A stretch of 36,026 nt of DNA. Source: Methanoculleus methanifontis (GTDB lineage: Archaea; Halobacteriota; Methanomicrobia; Methanomicrobiales; Methanoculleaceae). Position 1 is the first letter of the stretch. Every line of letters begins with the position of its first letter. Shown here piece after piece: positions 15,615 through 23,439 of this stretch. Under the pieces are notes generated by a model. The model did not search any database. It saw only the letters and a program-made list of their open reading frames with translations, and was not told where the DNA came from. The stretch lies in the NCBI RefSeq assembly GCF_030464365.1, contig NZ_VCYI01000020.1:1-36026 (forward strand). The letters run 5' to 3'. Both the position numbers and the translations under genes were made by a program.

Positions 15615-16358
15615 ATGCTCATGGCAGACGATGAGGCTTTTTTACGGCAGGAGTTAGAGATATCGGCGATAGTAACCGGTCTCCATGATACCCTCTCAGA
15701 ACAGGATCTGGAGATCTTGAAAAAGGCAACGGAATGCTACGGTATTCTCAAAGATCTGGCACTTTACGCGGAAGAACTCAATTCAGAATCCTTTTTACCT
15801 CCCATAAATGAAGTCCGAGACGCCTTCGATCACCTCATGCGCATGTACTCCGTCCTTTTCGGGCTTCGCGACGGGGACGGCGGATATATCAAGGAGAATC
15901 TGGATGCCGTGTTCCGCCACGTGTATCGAGCCTCATTCGATTATCTCGACTATATACAGATCTATCAGAAAGATTACATACACCAGAGATTAGAAGGGAT
16001 CTCTCAACAGACGATAGTCAATCTGTTCCCGGAATACTACAGGGAGATCTTGCCCGAGATAGAGAGCTGCCTGGAAGATATCCCCCTCTATAAAGCATCC
16101 AAAGATATCGGGAAGCCGGATATGGAGACGGTCGAGAGGTACCACGCAAAGGTTCTGAAACTGAGAGGCTACTGCGCACAGATCAATAAAATGGCTCCGG
16201 CCCTGATCGAAGCGGAGAGTAAGCTCCGGGGGGAAGCGGAACAGAGGGAGAGGAAAGAGAGTGAGATACGAAGGGCTGAGGCCTGGAAGTACCTGCTCTT
16301 CACCATAATCGGGGCAATTATAGGCGGCATCATCGGGGCACTTGTTTTAGCGGGTTAG
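15615..16358 (+). CDS. Hypothetical protein with C-terminal membrane anchor
   Basis: 247 aa (or 245 from the second ATG, MADDEAF). Residues 1 to about 195 are helical and soluble-looking; about 196-225 form a charged coiled coil (KLRGEAEQRERKESEIRRAE); the last about 22 residues are a membrane helix rich in Gly and Ile (FTIIGAIIGGIIGALVLAG). I do not recognise the family. A soluble N-terminal domain tied to a single tail helix is common in effectors that act at the membrane. It is AT-richer than the replicon genes that follow. Confidence 0.7.
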   Translation: MLMADDEAFLRQELEISAIVTGLHDTLSEQDLEILKKATECYGILKDLALYAEELNSESFLPPINEVRDAFDHLMRMYSVLFGLRDGDGGYIKENLDAVFRHVYRASFDYLDYIQIYQKDYIHQRLEGISQQTIVNLFPEYYREILPEIESCLEDIPLYKASKDIGKPDMETVERYHAKVLKLRGYCAQINKMAPALIEAESKLRGEAEQRERKESEIRRAEAWKYLLFTIIGAIIGGIIGALVLAG

Positions 16359-16470
16359 TATTGCACGAGAGCACGCTCGCGGGCGTTTGAGTGCCGAAAC
16401 GCTCTCGGCAGAGCGGTTATCTATCAACAGCGCTCCTGTTCGTTAGCTTCTCAAGAGGAGTGCCCCCATT

Positions 16471-16671
16471 TCATCTCCGGGCCAGCCGGAACCTCCGGTC
16501 GCCGATGGGTTCCAGGTCGAACTCCGGCGGCTTACCCTTTGTCCAGGGGATGACTCCCTGGTTGAGCAGCCACCTCCCGATCACTGAACTCCTGAGTTCG
16601 GGGCAGGTTGTCCAGAATTTTTCAGACAGCGACACGTCGACGACCTCCCCGTTATCGAGCACGACCTCCAT
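16471..16671 (-). CDS. Small hypothetical protein
   Basis: 66 aa, starts MEVVLDNGEVVDVSLSEKFW and ends GDRRFRLARR. Composition and hydrophobic spacing look like a real small soluble protein, with a CPELRSSVIGRWLLNQGV helix. No family is recognised with certainty. The ATG at 16671 is preceded by AGAGGGACC. It lies downstream of, and on the same strand as, the replicon operon but more than 350 nt away. Confidence 0.55.
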   Translation of the reverse strand: MEVVLDNGEVVDVSLSEKFWTTCPELRSSVIGRWLLNQGVIPWTKGKPPEFDLEPIGDRRFRLARR

Positions 16672-17039
16672 CGAGCCCCGGTCCCTCTGGAAGTAGTGGT
16701 CACGATCACGGCGTTTGATCCCGACACCGTACCCTGCGCCGGTGCGATCGTTCTGGATACCACGGGACCGGATACTCTCACGGCTCTTCTATGCAGGATC
16801 TACCCGGGGCGCCATAACCGCAGGGTATACTGTTACAATGGTTCACCACCCCCGGTTGACGGATTCTCAACAGCCCTTCACCATCTTTTGGGGCCCTCCG
16901 GCTCGCTCACCGCCTCTGGGGTTCGCTCTCCGTTCACACCTGGCGGTGCTCGAGCTCCTTCCCCTTCGGGGAAGTCGTCACTCGAAAACCCTCCGGGTTT
17001 TCTCGAACTCCTGCCGCTCGCGATGCTCGCGCCAGTCGT
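16672..17039. other. Intergenic region rich in palindromes
   Basis: No supported gene. The right half (16937-17031) is a cluster of hairpins of the REP-like family. On the minus strand it follows the primase gene, so transcripts ending here would fold strongly. Confidence 0.5.
16937..17031. repeat. REP-like palindrome cluster with different stems
   Basis: Successive hairpins: CACC-TGGC-GGTG (16937-16948), CTTCCCC-TTC-GGGGAAG (16958-16974), GAAAACCC-TCC-GGGTTTTC (16984-17002) and CGCGA-TGC-TCGCG (17019-17031). On the minus strand the loops read GCCA, GAA, GGA and GCA and the links resemble the GAG/CGAG flanks of the arrays at 1-136 and 12881-13068. It directly follows the stop of the primase gene. 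Confidence 0.75.
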
Positions 17040-19925
17040 TCACCGCACCCCCGCCCGCCCGTTCCACTCCCGGACGAGCCTTGCGTAGCACCCCTCGCAG
17101 ATATTCGTCCGTGCCTCCCGCGAGCGGTAGACCGCCTTCAACTCCTTGCAGACGTCGCACCGGCCGAGGTCGACCTTTGTCCGTTCGAACATCCGGTGGT
17201 CGAGGACCCCGGGGAGCGGCTGCGCCTTCGATCGCTTTGCTTTCTTGAGGCAATCATAGCAGAGGTACTCTCCCCCGCCCCGTCTCACCGACGACGTCGG
17301 CCGCTTGCCGCAGACGTGGCAGGGCTCGTCCTTTGCGGCCGGGAGGGGGATGTAGTCCGCGGGGTTGATGGTGGCAGCAGTGGCAGCACGTTGGCAGCAG
17401 CTGCTGCCAATGAGTGCACCCGCATTCGGGCCTGGAACTGCATTTCCGGCATGATGTACAGGGTTCACCGGTTCATTGGCAGCAGTGCGGAAAACACAGG
17501 CACCCCGGTCGTCATCGGAAGTAGCCTCGCCGGTGCTCTCCGTTCTCTCATTCTGCTGTACATATAGGTACATACATTGATCTCTATCCGGCTCCTGGTC
17601 GCCGTTTCCTGGATCCTCCCCGCTCTGCCCGATCTCTTGTTGGCAGCAACTGCTGCCACTCTGCTGCAACCTGCTGCCATTGCTGCCAACGTCAGGATCG
17701 TCATCCAGCCAGACGGAGGTCCCCCCGCGCCACTGCCGGTAGACCTCGGCGTCGAACGTGAAGTACTGCTCCCGGCGGCGGACCGTGACCCCGTACTCGC
17801 TGTCCTCCGTCACGGTGGCGTCGTAGAGGCTGATCGCCGGGCACTTCTCCAGGAGGCCGGAGTAGGGTGTCCCCCGGCTGACGTAGCCGTTGAGGAGCCG
17901 CCGGGTCTGGTAGTAGGAGAGGCCGAGGGCGCTCTGGAGGTGCCGGACGGTGAAGACCTCGACTCCCATCCGGGCGACGGTTTCGAGCGCCGCCGCCTCG
18001 TTCTTTGTCAGTTTGGTCTCCTGGCCCCCGGCTTCGCCGTTGATGGCGGTATAGAGTTTTGCGGCCGCCGCGAAGTCCTCCTCCCGGGCGATCACCGCCC
18101 CGTCGTCGTCCCGGTCGCGCTGGAGGTAAAAGAGCCGGGCCCGGCACTTGATCAGGTCAAAGAGCATCCCGGGGTTCCGGCGGTTCTGGGTTGTGGAGGA
18201 CTGGATTCGCCGGGCAAACGGGATCCGGACGGGGAGGACCTCGGTTTTGACGGTCTCCCAGATCGCCCGGCAGGTGAGGACGTCGTCTTCGGCCGAGGGT
18301 CGACCGACCGCCTCGACCTCCTTCATGTGGTCGAAGACTCGCTTATCTTGCTCGACGGTATCGTCGATCCAGACCGTGAGCATCCGGTTCATCACCTGAT
18401 CGTCGCCGAGATCCTCGACCTTTGCGAGCCACCAGACGCACCGCTCGGGGATGGTGCAGACCCGGAGTTTGCGCTCGGTCGTGAGGGTCCTATGCTCGAT
18501 CGGCTCGCGGAAGTTCGCGGTCGCGGATTTGAGGACTTCCTGGAGGTCGTCGGAGAGCGAGACGTCGTCGAAGAGGAGGACGGTCCCGGGCCGGAGGTCG
18601 TCGTCGTAGTAGAGCGCTTTGTCCGAGACGGTGCCCTTGAGTTTGTAGGCGTCAGGGATGAGGTTCTGCATCGTTACGCAGGCATGGGTTTTGCCCTTCC
18701 CGGAGTTCCCGGAGACAGCGACATGGAGGCCGTTCGTGTTCTCGACCGATTGCGAGGCAAGGGACATCACCAGGCACTCGGCGACGGTCCGGTCGCCGAC
18801 GTGGGCGTTGTTGAAGGTCTCGAGGAAGAACGTGAGCGGGTCGCCGTCGCGGAGGATCTGGATAGCTCGTTCATAGTGTTCGTCGACGGGAGGAGGGGTT
18901 GGTGGCTTCTCCTCCACGGTTGTCTTCTCTGGAGTGCGGGTTCGCTTTTGCTCATGCATCCCCCGGAGTTCGGGCCAGCGCTGGGCGCCGCCGCCGCAGG
19001 TCTGGTGGTGGCAGCCGGCGAAGATCGCGCCGTTCGCGAACTGGATGGCAAACGCGCCGTCCTTGTGCGCCGAGGAGAAGGGGCACTCCGTGAGGGTGAA
19101 GAGGGTCCCGCCCTGCCAGGGCCGTGTGTTCCGGACGGCGATTCCGTGCTCCGCGAGCCAGGCAGCAAGGTCGATGCCGGGGCTCTTTTTACTCTGCGGA
19201 GGCTCCTTCTGGAGGAGGAGCCCGGCGAGGTGCTCCAGGCGTTCTCGCGGGACGACACTGACTTCGTCCGGTACGGCGAGCAGCCTCGCCCGCCGGTGCG
19301 GCCGCTCCGGCGTGTTGTCGCCCTTCCTCGATGTGGTACCGTAGAGTTTCCAGATCCGGGCGGCGTTGTGGTTCGCGGTGTCGACGGTGACGGTCTCATT
19401 CGAGAAGAGGGCGTCAAGGGCCACAAGAGCCCCCTTGACAACCTCTGTTGCCGCCTCGTCGTTCGGGAGGTCCACCCGGTAGAGGAGGTGGGCGCCGTTC
19501 CCGGAGTCGGCTTTGATGGGCGCGGGAAACCCCTGCTCGGCGAGGTATGCCGCGATCCTTTCTGCGGCAGCGAGCGCCGCGTCGTGCTCGGCGTCGGTCG
19601 ACGAGACCCCGCTCGGCCGAACGGGGTCGATGTCGACCGGGAACCAGCGCCGGCGGAGGATGTCGGCGTCGGCGGTGGTGGCGTCTTTTCTTCCGAGGCG
19701 CATCTTGATCCGGTTCGCCCGGCGGGCGAGGAGCGCCGGGTTGACGGCGTTTAAGGTGACGTAGATCCCGGCGACCGCCGGGTCGGCGTCGAGCGCCTCG
19801 ACCTGCTCTGCGAGCAGGGTGTGGTCATCGAAGTACCCTGAATGGGTGGCGCCGTCGGCGAGCGCCCGGACCTCGATTACGCCGTCGGCGAGGAGTTCCA
19901 CCGCCCGGCGGATCTCCTCACTCAT
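17040..19925 (-). CDS. Replicative primase-polymerase/helicase (PrimPol with P-loop ATPase)
   Basis: 961 aa. Residues about 50-215 are an archaeo-eukaryotic primase-polymerase domain: metal-binding PVDIDP (D98, D100), GNGAHLLYR (H146) and RIWKLYGTTSRKGD. Residues about 281-310 hold a zinc finger like CHC2 primases (C281, H287, C305, C310). A P-loop ATPase follows: Walker A GNSGKGKT (about 406-413) and Walker B VLLFDDVSL (about 449-457). Next come a winged helix (VRHLQSALGLSYYQTRRLL), a Gln/Cys/Ser-rich linker whose DNA carries TGGCAGCA iterons, and two CxxC zinc knuckle pairs at the C-terminus. Such proteins replicate plasmids and viruses of archaea. The start overlaps the gene before it by 8 nt. 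Confidence 0.88.
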   Translation of the reverse strand: MSEEIRRAVELLADGVIEVRALADGATHSGYFDDHTLLAEQVEALDADPAVAGIYVTLNAVNPALLARRANRIKMRLGRKDATTADADILRRRWFPVDIDPVRPSGVSSTDAEHDAALAAAERIAAYLAEQGFPAPIKADSGNGAHLLYRVDLPNDEAATEVVKGALVALDALFSNETVTVDTANHNAARIWKLYGTTSRKGDNTPERPHRRARLLAVPDEVSVVPRERLEHLAGLLLQKEPPQSKKSPGIDLAAWLAEHGIAVRNTRPWQGGTLFTLTECPFSSAHKDGAFAIQFANGAIFAGCHHQTCGGGAQRWPELRGMHEQKRTRTPEKTTVEEKPPTPPPVDEHYERAIQILRDGDPLTFFLETFNNAHVGDRTVAECLVMSLASQSVENTNGLHVAVSGNSGKGKTHACVTMQNLIPDAYKLKGTVSDKALYYDDDLRPGTVLLFDDVSLSDDLQEVLKSATANFREPIEHRTLTTERKLRVCTIPERCVWWLAKVEDLGDDQVMNRMLTVWIDDTVEQDKRVFDHMKEVEAVGRPSAEDDVLTCRAIWETVKTEVLPVRIPFARRIQSSTTQNRRNPGMLFDLIKCRARLFYLQRDRDDDGAVIAREEDFAAAAKLYTAINGEAGGQETKLTKNEAAALETVARMGVEVFTVRHLQSALGLSYYQTRRLLNGYVSRGTPYSGLLEKCPAISLYDATVTEDSEYGVTVRRREQYFTFDAEVYRQWRGGTSVWLDDDPDVGSNGSRLQQSGSSCCQQEIGQSGEDPGNGDQEPDRDQCMYLYVQQNERTESTGEATSDDDRGACVFRTAANEPVNPVHHAGNAVPGPNAGALIGSSCCQRAATAATINPADYIPLPAAKDEPCHVCGKRPTSSVRRGGGEYLCYDCLKKAKRSKAQPLPGVLDHRMFERTKVDLGRCDVCKELKAVYRSREARTNICEGCYARLVREWNGRAGVR
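17372..17688. repeat. TGGCAGCA iterons within the primase gene
   Basis: Nine exact copies of TGGCAGCA or its complement lie at 17372, 17381, 17392, 17402, 17477, 17641, 17651, 17672 and 17681. 17391-17410 is a perfect 20-bp palindrome made of two head-to-head copies. They are read in more than one frame (SCCQQ, QRAATAA), so they are not just a protein repeat. They could be initiator-binding sites. Confidence 0.65.
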
Positions 19926-20310
19926 AGAGGTCCACCCCGGTAAGGGGAAAGAGGGGGGCGCTCGCGGCCTCCCCGCGGGCGACGCGCCGGAAGGAGACGA
20001 GCGGGACGATCCAGGATCCGGCGCGGAGGTGGATCACCACCGCTCTTCCGGCCGGGTTGACCGCGGCGTGCCCCTCGATTGTTATCGCGCCTATCGGGAC
20101 GCCGCGCTCGTGCCGCACCCGCTCCCGCACGACCGGCACCGGCCGACCGGCAAAGATCAGGCTTCTGACATCTTCCGGCGCGATCCGGCAGCGCTCCGCC
20201 TCGACGTGGACGATGAGCCCGCCCGCGAGTCGAAAACCTTCGGTTTTCTCCTGCTCCGGCCCATCGGCCCATCGCACGGTGCAGGCGAGGGTTCCCGCTT
20301 CCGGCGTCAT
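19918..20310 (-). CDS. Small replicon protein A
   Basis: 130 aa, probably an OB- or beta-rich small protein (VPIGAITIEGHAAVNPAGRA, AVVIHLRAGSWIVPLV); function unknown. It sits between protein B and the primase, overlapping B by 4 nt and the primase by 8 nt, so it is part of the replication operon; single-strand DNA binding or an accessory role would fit but is unproven. A decayed homologue lies at 34494-34860. Compared with it, residues about 20-32 (QEKTEGFRLAGG region) are an in-frame insertion that encodes a REP-like palindrome. Confidence 0.7.
   Translation of the reverse strand: MTPEAGTLACTVRWADGPEQEKTEGFRLAGGLIVHVEAERCRIAPEDVRSLIFAGRPVPVVRERVRHERGVPIGAITIEGHAAVNPAGRAVVIHLRAGSWIVPLVSFRRVARGEAASAPLFPLTGVDLYE
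20222..20260. repeat. REP-like palindrome inserted in frame in gene A
   Basis: GAAAACC-TTC-GGTTTTC (20232-20248) with GAG/CTCC-type flanks, the same design as the repeats elsewhere in the window. The decayed homologue of the gene at 34790-34810 goes straight from the codons before to the codons after, without about 39 nt. So the insertion, or its loss, keeps the reading frame. Confidence 0.65.
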
Positions 20311-20600
20311 GGCCGCCCTCGCTCGACGTTTATTGAATACTGGTGGTTGCGGGTCCTTCTGACGTTGATCTCGCGGACGGCTCTCCCGTGGTGCCGGATC
20401 GCGTCCGCCACCGCCCGCGGGACAAGGAAGAGGGGGACCGGGGAGACGTTTATCTCCTCCGGTGAGGATGTACCAGTGGCGGCCTGGCGGAGCGCGTGGT
20501 GGCACTTCTTGTCCGGGCTGCCGCCGCTGGTGTTCGGTTCGGTTCTTCTGGTGTGCTGCATTTCTGATAGCTCCCTGCACCGGGACTCGCTCCGGCGCAT
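20307..20600 (-). CDS. Small replicon protein B
   Basis: 97 aa from ATG 20600, or 84 aa from the internal ATG with GGGAG 9-10 nt upstream (near 20561). The C-terminal part (VADAIRHHGRAVREINVRRT) resembles a small DNA-binding or structural protein; no family is recognised. It is the first gene of the B-A-primase operon and overlaps A by 4 nt. A decayed homologue (DGIRRYGRTVREIHVHR) lies at 34865-34965. Confidence 0.6.
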   Translation of the reverse strand: MRRSESRCRELSEMQHTRRTEPNTSGGSPDKKCHHALRQAATGTSSPEEINVSPVPLFLVPRAVADAIRHHGRAVREINVRRTRNHQYSINVERGRP

Positions 20601-20664
20601 ACACCACCATCGGGGACTGACGGTTAAAAGGGTACGCCGATGGGTTCGGAAAAAGCAACAGGCC

Positions 20665-20675
20665 CCATATAAGCC
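20665..20675 (-). promoter_or_regulatory. TATA box of the primase operon
   Basis: On the minus strand GGCTTATATGG, close to the archaeal consensus, 65-75 nt before ATG 20600. The 154-nt gap between cdc6 and gene B (20601-20754) is the only untranslated stretch in the replicon operon and is also a place to look for an origin; I see no repeated origin boxes in it. Confidence 0.5.
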
Positions 20676-20754
20676 TTACTTTATTGCAAACGTTCAAAAA
20701 ATGAGGATTTATGAGGAATCTCCCATCCGGGGCAGGACCAGGGGTTACGGGATC

Positions 20755-21912
20755 TCAGGATCCGTTCGGGATTTTGCAGGTCTGGTCCGGCGATCTGCAG
20801 GCGGCGGCCACGTCCCCGGCATCGTAGCGGAGCCGGACCTCCCGCCCCCGGCCCGTCCGGGGCACAAGATCGACGATCCCGGCCTTTGCAAGGGCGTTGA
20901 GGTGCTCGTGGTAGGCTGTCTTCCCGACCGGGAGGTACTCCTGTGCCGCTTCAAAGACCGCCCCCGACGCCATATCCGCCCCGTCGCGGGACCGTTCCGC
21001 GATCCAGCGGGCGAGCGCCCGCTCGCCCGCCGAGAGCCCCGCTGCCCGGTTCCGGAGGGCCGGCGCCGTGACCGCCCGGGCTGCTGCGGTGACGTCGGCG
21101 TGGGTGACCCGGCGGCGGCCGTCCTTCTCCGCCCGGTGGGCTGCTTGCCGGACGAGGTCGATCCCGACCCGGACGTCCTGTTCGCCGGCGGCGAACCGCG
21201 CGATCCGGTCGAGGAGCGGCTTCGGCAGCACCCGGGGATAGAGACCCTGCCGGACGCGGTCGGCGAGGATCTCGCGGACCTCGGCCTTTGTGTAGGGCAG
21301 GAAGGTGATCTCGGTCGGGTGGAAGACCGACCGGACGCTTGAGTCGGCCTCGGCTCCGAGGTTCAGGTCAAGGTCGCTCGTGACCGCGAAGACCCCGGCC
21401 TTCCGGACGTCCCACTTCTCGTAGAGCCGGAGGATCTGGTAGAGGAGGGGGTTGTAGGTCCCGGCCACTATGAGGTCGTCGGCGTCGTCGAGGCAGACGA
21501 CGAGCGCGGCGTTACGATCCCGGAGCCGGGAGACGATCCCCTCTTTGACATCGTCGAGGTGCCAGCCGGTCGGGGGCGGGGCGTAGCCGCAGACCTGCTT
21601 GAAGATGCTCCCGTAGACGGCGAGCGGGGTGTGGTCCTGCCGGCAGTTGACATAGGCCGGGATGATCCTCTGCGTCTCCTCCCGGATCATGGTAAAGATC
21701 CGGTGGACGGTGGTGGTCTTCCCGGTCCCGGGCGGGCCGCGGAGGATGGCGGAGAGGGCGCTCCCGCCCCGGAGGGCCGGGCTGATGAGGAAGGCGAGTT
21801 CTTTGACCTGGGCGTCGCGGTGGTGGAGGTGCTCGGGGACGAACGTGAGTTCGAAGACGTCGGGATCTCTGAAGAGGGTCTGGTCACTGCGGAGAAGGGG
21901 CGAGTGCGTCAT
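20755..21912 (-). CDS. cdc6: Orc1/Cdc6-type replication initiator ATPase
   Basis: 385 aa AAA+ protein. Walker A GPPGTGKTT (about 59-67), Walker B ALVVCLDDADD (about 136-146), sensor 1 FAVTSDLDLN, sensor 2 region GEQDVRVGIDLVRQA, and a C-terminal winged helix (SGAVFEAAQEYLPVGKTAYH, LNALAKAGIVDLVPR). This is the domain order and length of archaeal Orc1/Cdc6, which bind origin boxes and load the MCM helicase. ATG 21912 is chosen since the truncated copy at 11119 starts at the same codon. It lies between the 168-aa gene and the B-A-primase genes, so it is probably the element's own initiator rather than the chromosomal one. Confidence 0.9.
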   Translation of the reverse strand: MTHSPLLRSDQTLFRDPDVFELTFVPEHLHHRDAQVKELAFLISPALRGGSALSAILRGPPGTGKTTTVHRIFTMIREETQRIIPAYVNCRQDHTPLAVYGSIFKQVCGYAPPPTGWHLDDVKEGIVSRLRDRNAALVVCLDDADDLIVAGTYNPLLYQILRLYEKWDVRKAGVFAVTSDLDLNLGAEADSSVRSVFHPTEITFLPYTKAEVREILADRVRQGLYPRVLPKPLLDRIARFAAGEQDVRVGIDLVRQAAHRAEKDGRRRVTHADVTAAARAVTAPALRNRAAGLSAGERALARWIAERSRDGADMASGAVFEAAQEYLPVGKTAYHEHLNALAKAGIVDLVPRTGRGREVRLRYDAGDVAAACRSPDQTCKIPNGS

Positions 21913-21989
21913 AGGAGAGACTGGAGAAGAGGTAGTAGATAACAAGGAGCCGTGCGCGGTCTGAAAGTGAAGGGGAAAGAGTCCCCGCT

Positions 21990-22496
21990 TCACTCGAGCG
22001 ACGCGATGCCGTCGGCCCAGGACTCGACCGCATCGCGGATTGCGTCGTCCTGGTAGGACGAGAGCCGGACGGTCTTCCGGGTGAAGGTGACGTAGTAGTC
22101 TTCACCGGCGGGGTCGTGGCACTTGAGCTGAGCGTAGTAGGTCTCGTGGGGCTCGTCGCGGACGGCCTCGCCGCCCATCGCCGTCGCGAGGGCGGCGTTG
22201 CCCATCACGGCCGCTGCGTTCGCGTTAAACGCGGCGATCGTCGGGGACTGGAGCGAGACGGTGCCCACCCGCTTGCCCTCGCCGTCGAGGAAGTTCACCT
22301 TCGCGGTGTAGTGCTCGCGGTTCCGGATGACCGGATCGACGGGGACGCCATCAGAGCCGGTATACCCGACGCACCCGAAGGGGTTGTCCTCGATGACGCT
22401 CTCGATGAGGTTGTTAAACGACGTTACGGTGGCGATCGGGACGGCGAGGTCCCGGACCGCCGTTCTGTTCACGGTTGTCTGCACGAAATCTGCCAT
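21990..22496 (-). CDS. Conserved 168-aa protein of the replicon module (copy 2)
   Basis: 168 aa, unknown function, paralogue of the protein at 11198-11704. The N-terminus (MADFVQTTVNRTAVRDLAVP) and the C-terminal third (YYVTFTRKTVRLSSYQDDAI) are almost unchanged between the copies; the middle varies. No membrane helix or signal peptide. It is followed after 77 nt by cdc6 on the same strand and preceded by the conserved 60-bp promoter block, so it is likely the first gene of the replicon transcript. Constant length with varied middle would fit a structural or dosage protein, but nothing seen decides this. Confidence 0.75.
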   Translation of the reverse strand: MADFVQTTVNRTAVRDLAVPIATVTSFNNLIESVIEDNPFGCVGYTGSDGVPVDPVIRNREHYTAKVNFLDGEGKRVGTVSLQSPTIAAFNANAAAVMGNAALATAMGGEAVRDEPHETYYAQLKCHDPAGEDYYVTFTRKTVRLSSYQDDAIRDAVESWADGIASLE

Positions 22497-22523
22497 GGTT
22501 GGTAGTTCCTGCCTGCCAGGCTT

Positions 22524-22583
22524 CCCGGGAATATGACAGACGATTATAGGGTATACCCGGGAGGGCATTAGCCTGACTTTATC
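22524..22583 (-). promoter_or_regulatory. Conserved 60-bp promoter block, copy 2
   Basis: Same block as 11761-11820 with about three differences: CCCGGG, CCTATAA-type TATA on the minus strand, and the palindrome GGGTATACCC. The TATA centre lies about 50 nt before ATG 22496. Confidence 0.65.
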
Positions 22584-22715
22584 AGAAAACGCCGGAATGA
22601 ACCGCACGAGAAGAACGCCGCATACAGGTACGAGCCAGGAGGCAGCCTCCAGATGCACTCACGGCTAAGAAGGTTTTAGTGTGCAGGAGACAAGATCGAC
22701 AAGGGAAGAGAAGAC

Positions 22716-23030
22716 GTGGATCATAGCAAAGAAGAGATCATCAGATTGGTAGACCGGGATTCAGTCATCGTCTCGCATCATGCCCGGGTCAGGATGTTTG
22801 AGCGCAACATCTCCACCGACGACCTCCTTTCGGCAATCAGGGCTGGCAAGATTCTCGAATCATATTCCGACGATGAGCCCTGTCCCTCCCTGCTCATGCT
22901 CGGCTTTATAGGTGACCACGTGTATCATGTAGTACTCGGGATCTGCGATGATCATCTCCGGGTCATCACCGCCTACGTGCCGGATGACGAGCATTGGATC
23001 GATACGCGAACAAGGAGGAAAAAGGAATGA
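22716..23030 (+). CDS. DUF4258 family toxin
   Basis: 104 aa, GTG start with GGGAAGAG upstream. Seen: SVIVSHHARVRMFERNISTD, then GFIGDHVYHVVLGICDDHLR and VITAYVPD, the pattern of DUF4258 proteins, a RelE/MqsR-like fold. These are predicted RNase toxins paired with YgiT-type zinc finger antitoxins. The stop overlaps the next gene's ATG (ATGA). Toxin-first order is as in MqsRA. The function is assigned by family and context. Confidence 0.82.
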   Translation: MDHSKEEIIRLVDRDSVIVSHHARVRMFERNISTDDLLSAIRAGKILESYSDDEPCPSLLMLGFIGDHVYHVVLGICDDHLRVITAYVPDDEHWIDTRTRRKKE

Positions 23031-23272
23031 TTCCAGAGCGATGCACGTTCTGTAAAGGAACCCTGCAGGAAGGAAAGACCGAGTTCATGGCGCGGGTAGG
23101 GGACGAGATCATCGTCATCAGGGACGTTCCGGCCTTCATCTGCGACCGGTGCGGCGAAGCATACTACAGCGCGGAAGTTTCCCGGAAGATCGATGCCGTG
23201 ATGAAGGATGTCCACAGTGGCAGGCTTTGCTGCCGGCCTCTCGCGGCAGGCGAGGTCGAACTCACCGGGTGA
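23027..23272 (+). CDS. YgiT/MqsA-type zinc finger antitoxin
   Basis: 81 aa. Two CxxC knuckles (CTFC at about residues 6-9 and CDRC at about 39-42) form the zinc site of the MqsA N-terminal domain; the C-terminal HTH of full MqsA is absent, as in many YgiT-type proteins. AGGAGG upstream is a strong ribosome site and the ATG overlaps the toxin stop by 2-4 nt. It is expected to neutralise the DUF4258 protein. A broken copy lies at 12434-12671. Confidence 0.88.
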   Translation: MIPERCTFCKGTLQEGKTEFMARVGDEIIVIRDVPAFICDRCGEAYYSAEVSRKIDAVMKDVHSGRLCCRPLAAGEVELTG

Positions 23273-23439
23273 GGCCGGCAGACCCGCCGGGGAGGTACGG
23301 TAACTCCTGAACCGGCGGCAGAGTATTGCCGCCGGTCGCGGCTGGACAAGCGTTTTTTCTACTGAGATTTCTGCATATAGTCCTTGCGGCCAGCCTTTTT
23401 CTCTTCGGCATCCTATTGCTCTCCGGGAGGGTTACCAGG

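Noticed and set aside
17577-19754. Long plus-strand ORF (725 codons) opposite the primase gene
   Set aside because: It is antisense to a protein with clear catalytic motifs and has a biased Gly/Val/Asp/Arg composition typical of GC-rich shadow frames.
19918-20697. Single 259-codon protein in place of A and B
   Set aside because: The frame of A continues upstream through B in a shadow reading; B in its own frame has a conserved relic and a 4-nt overlap with A.
20601-20754. Replication origin between cdc6 and gene B
   Set aside because: I see a TATA box but no repeated initiator boxes or AT-rich unwinding stretch; the iteron cluster in the primase gene is the better candidate.
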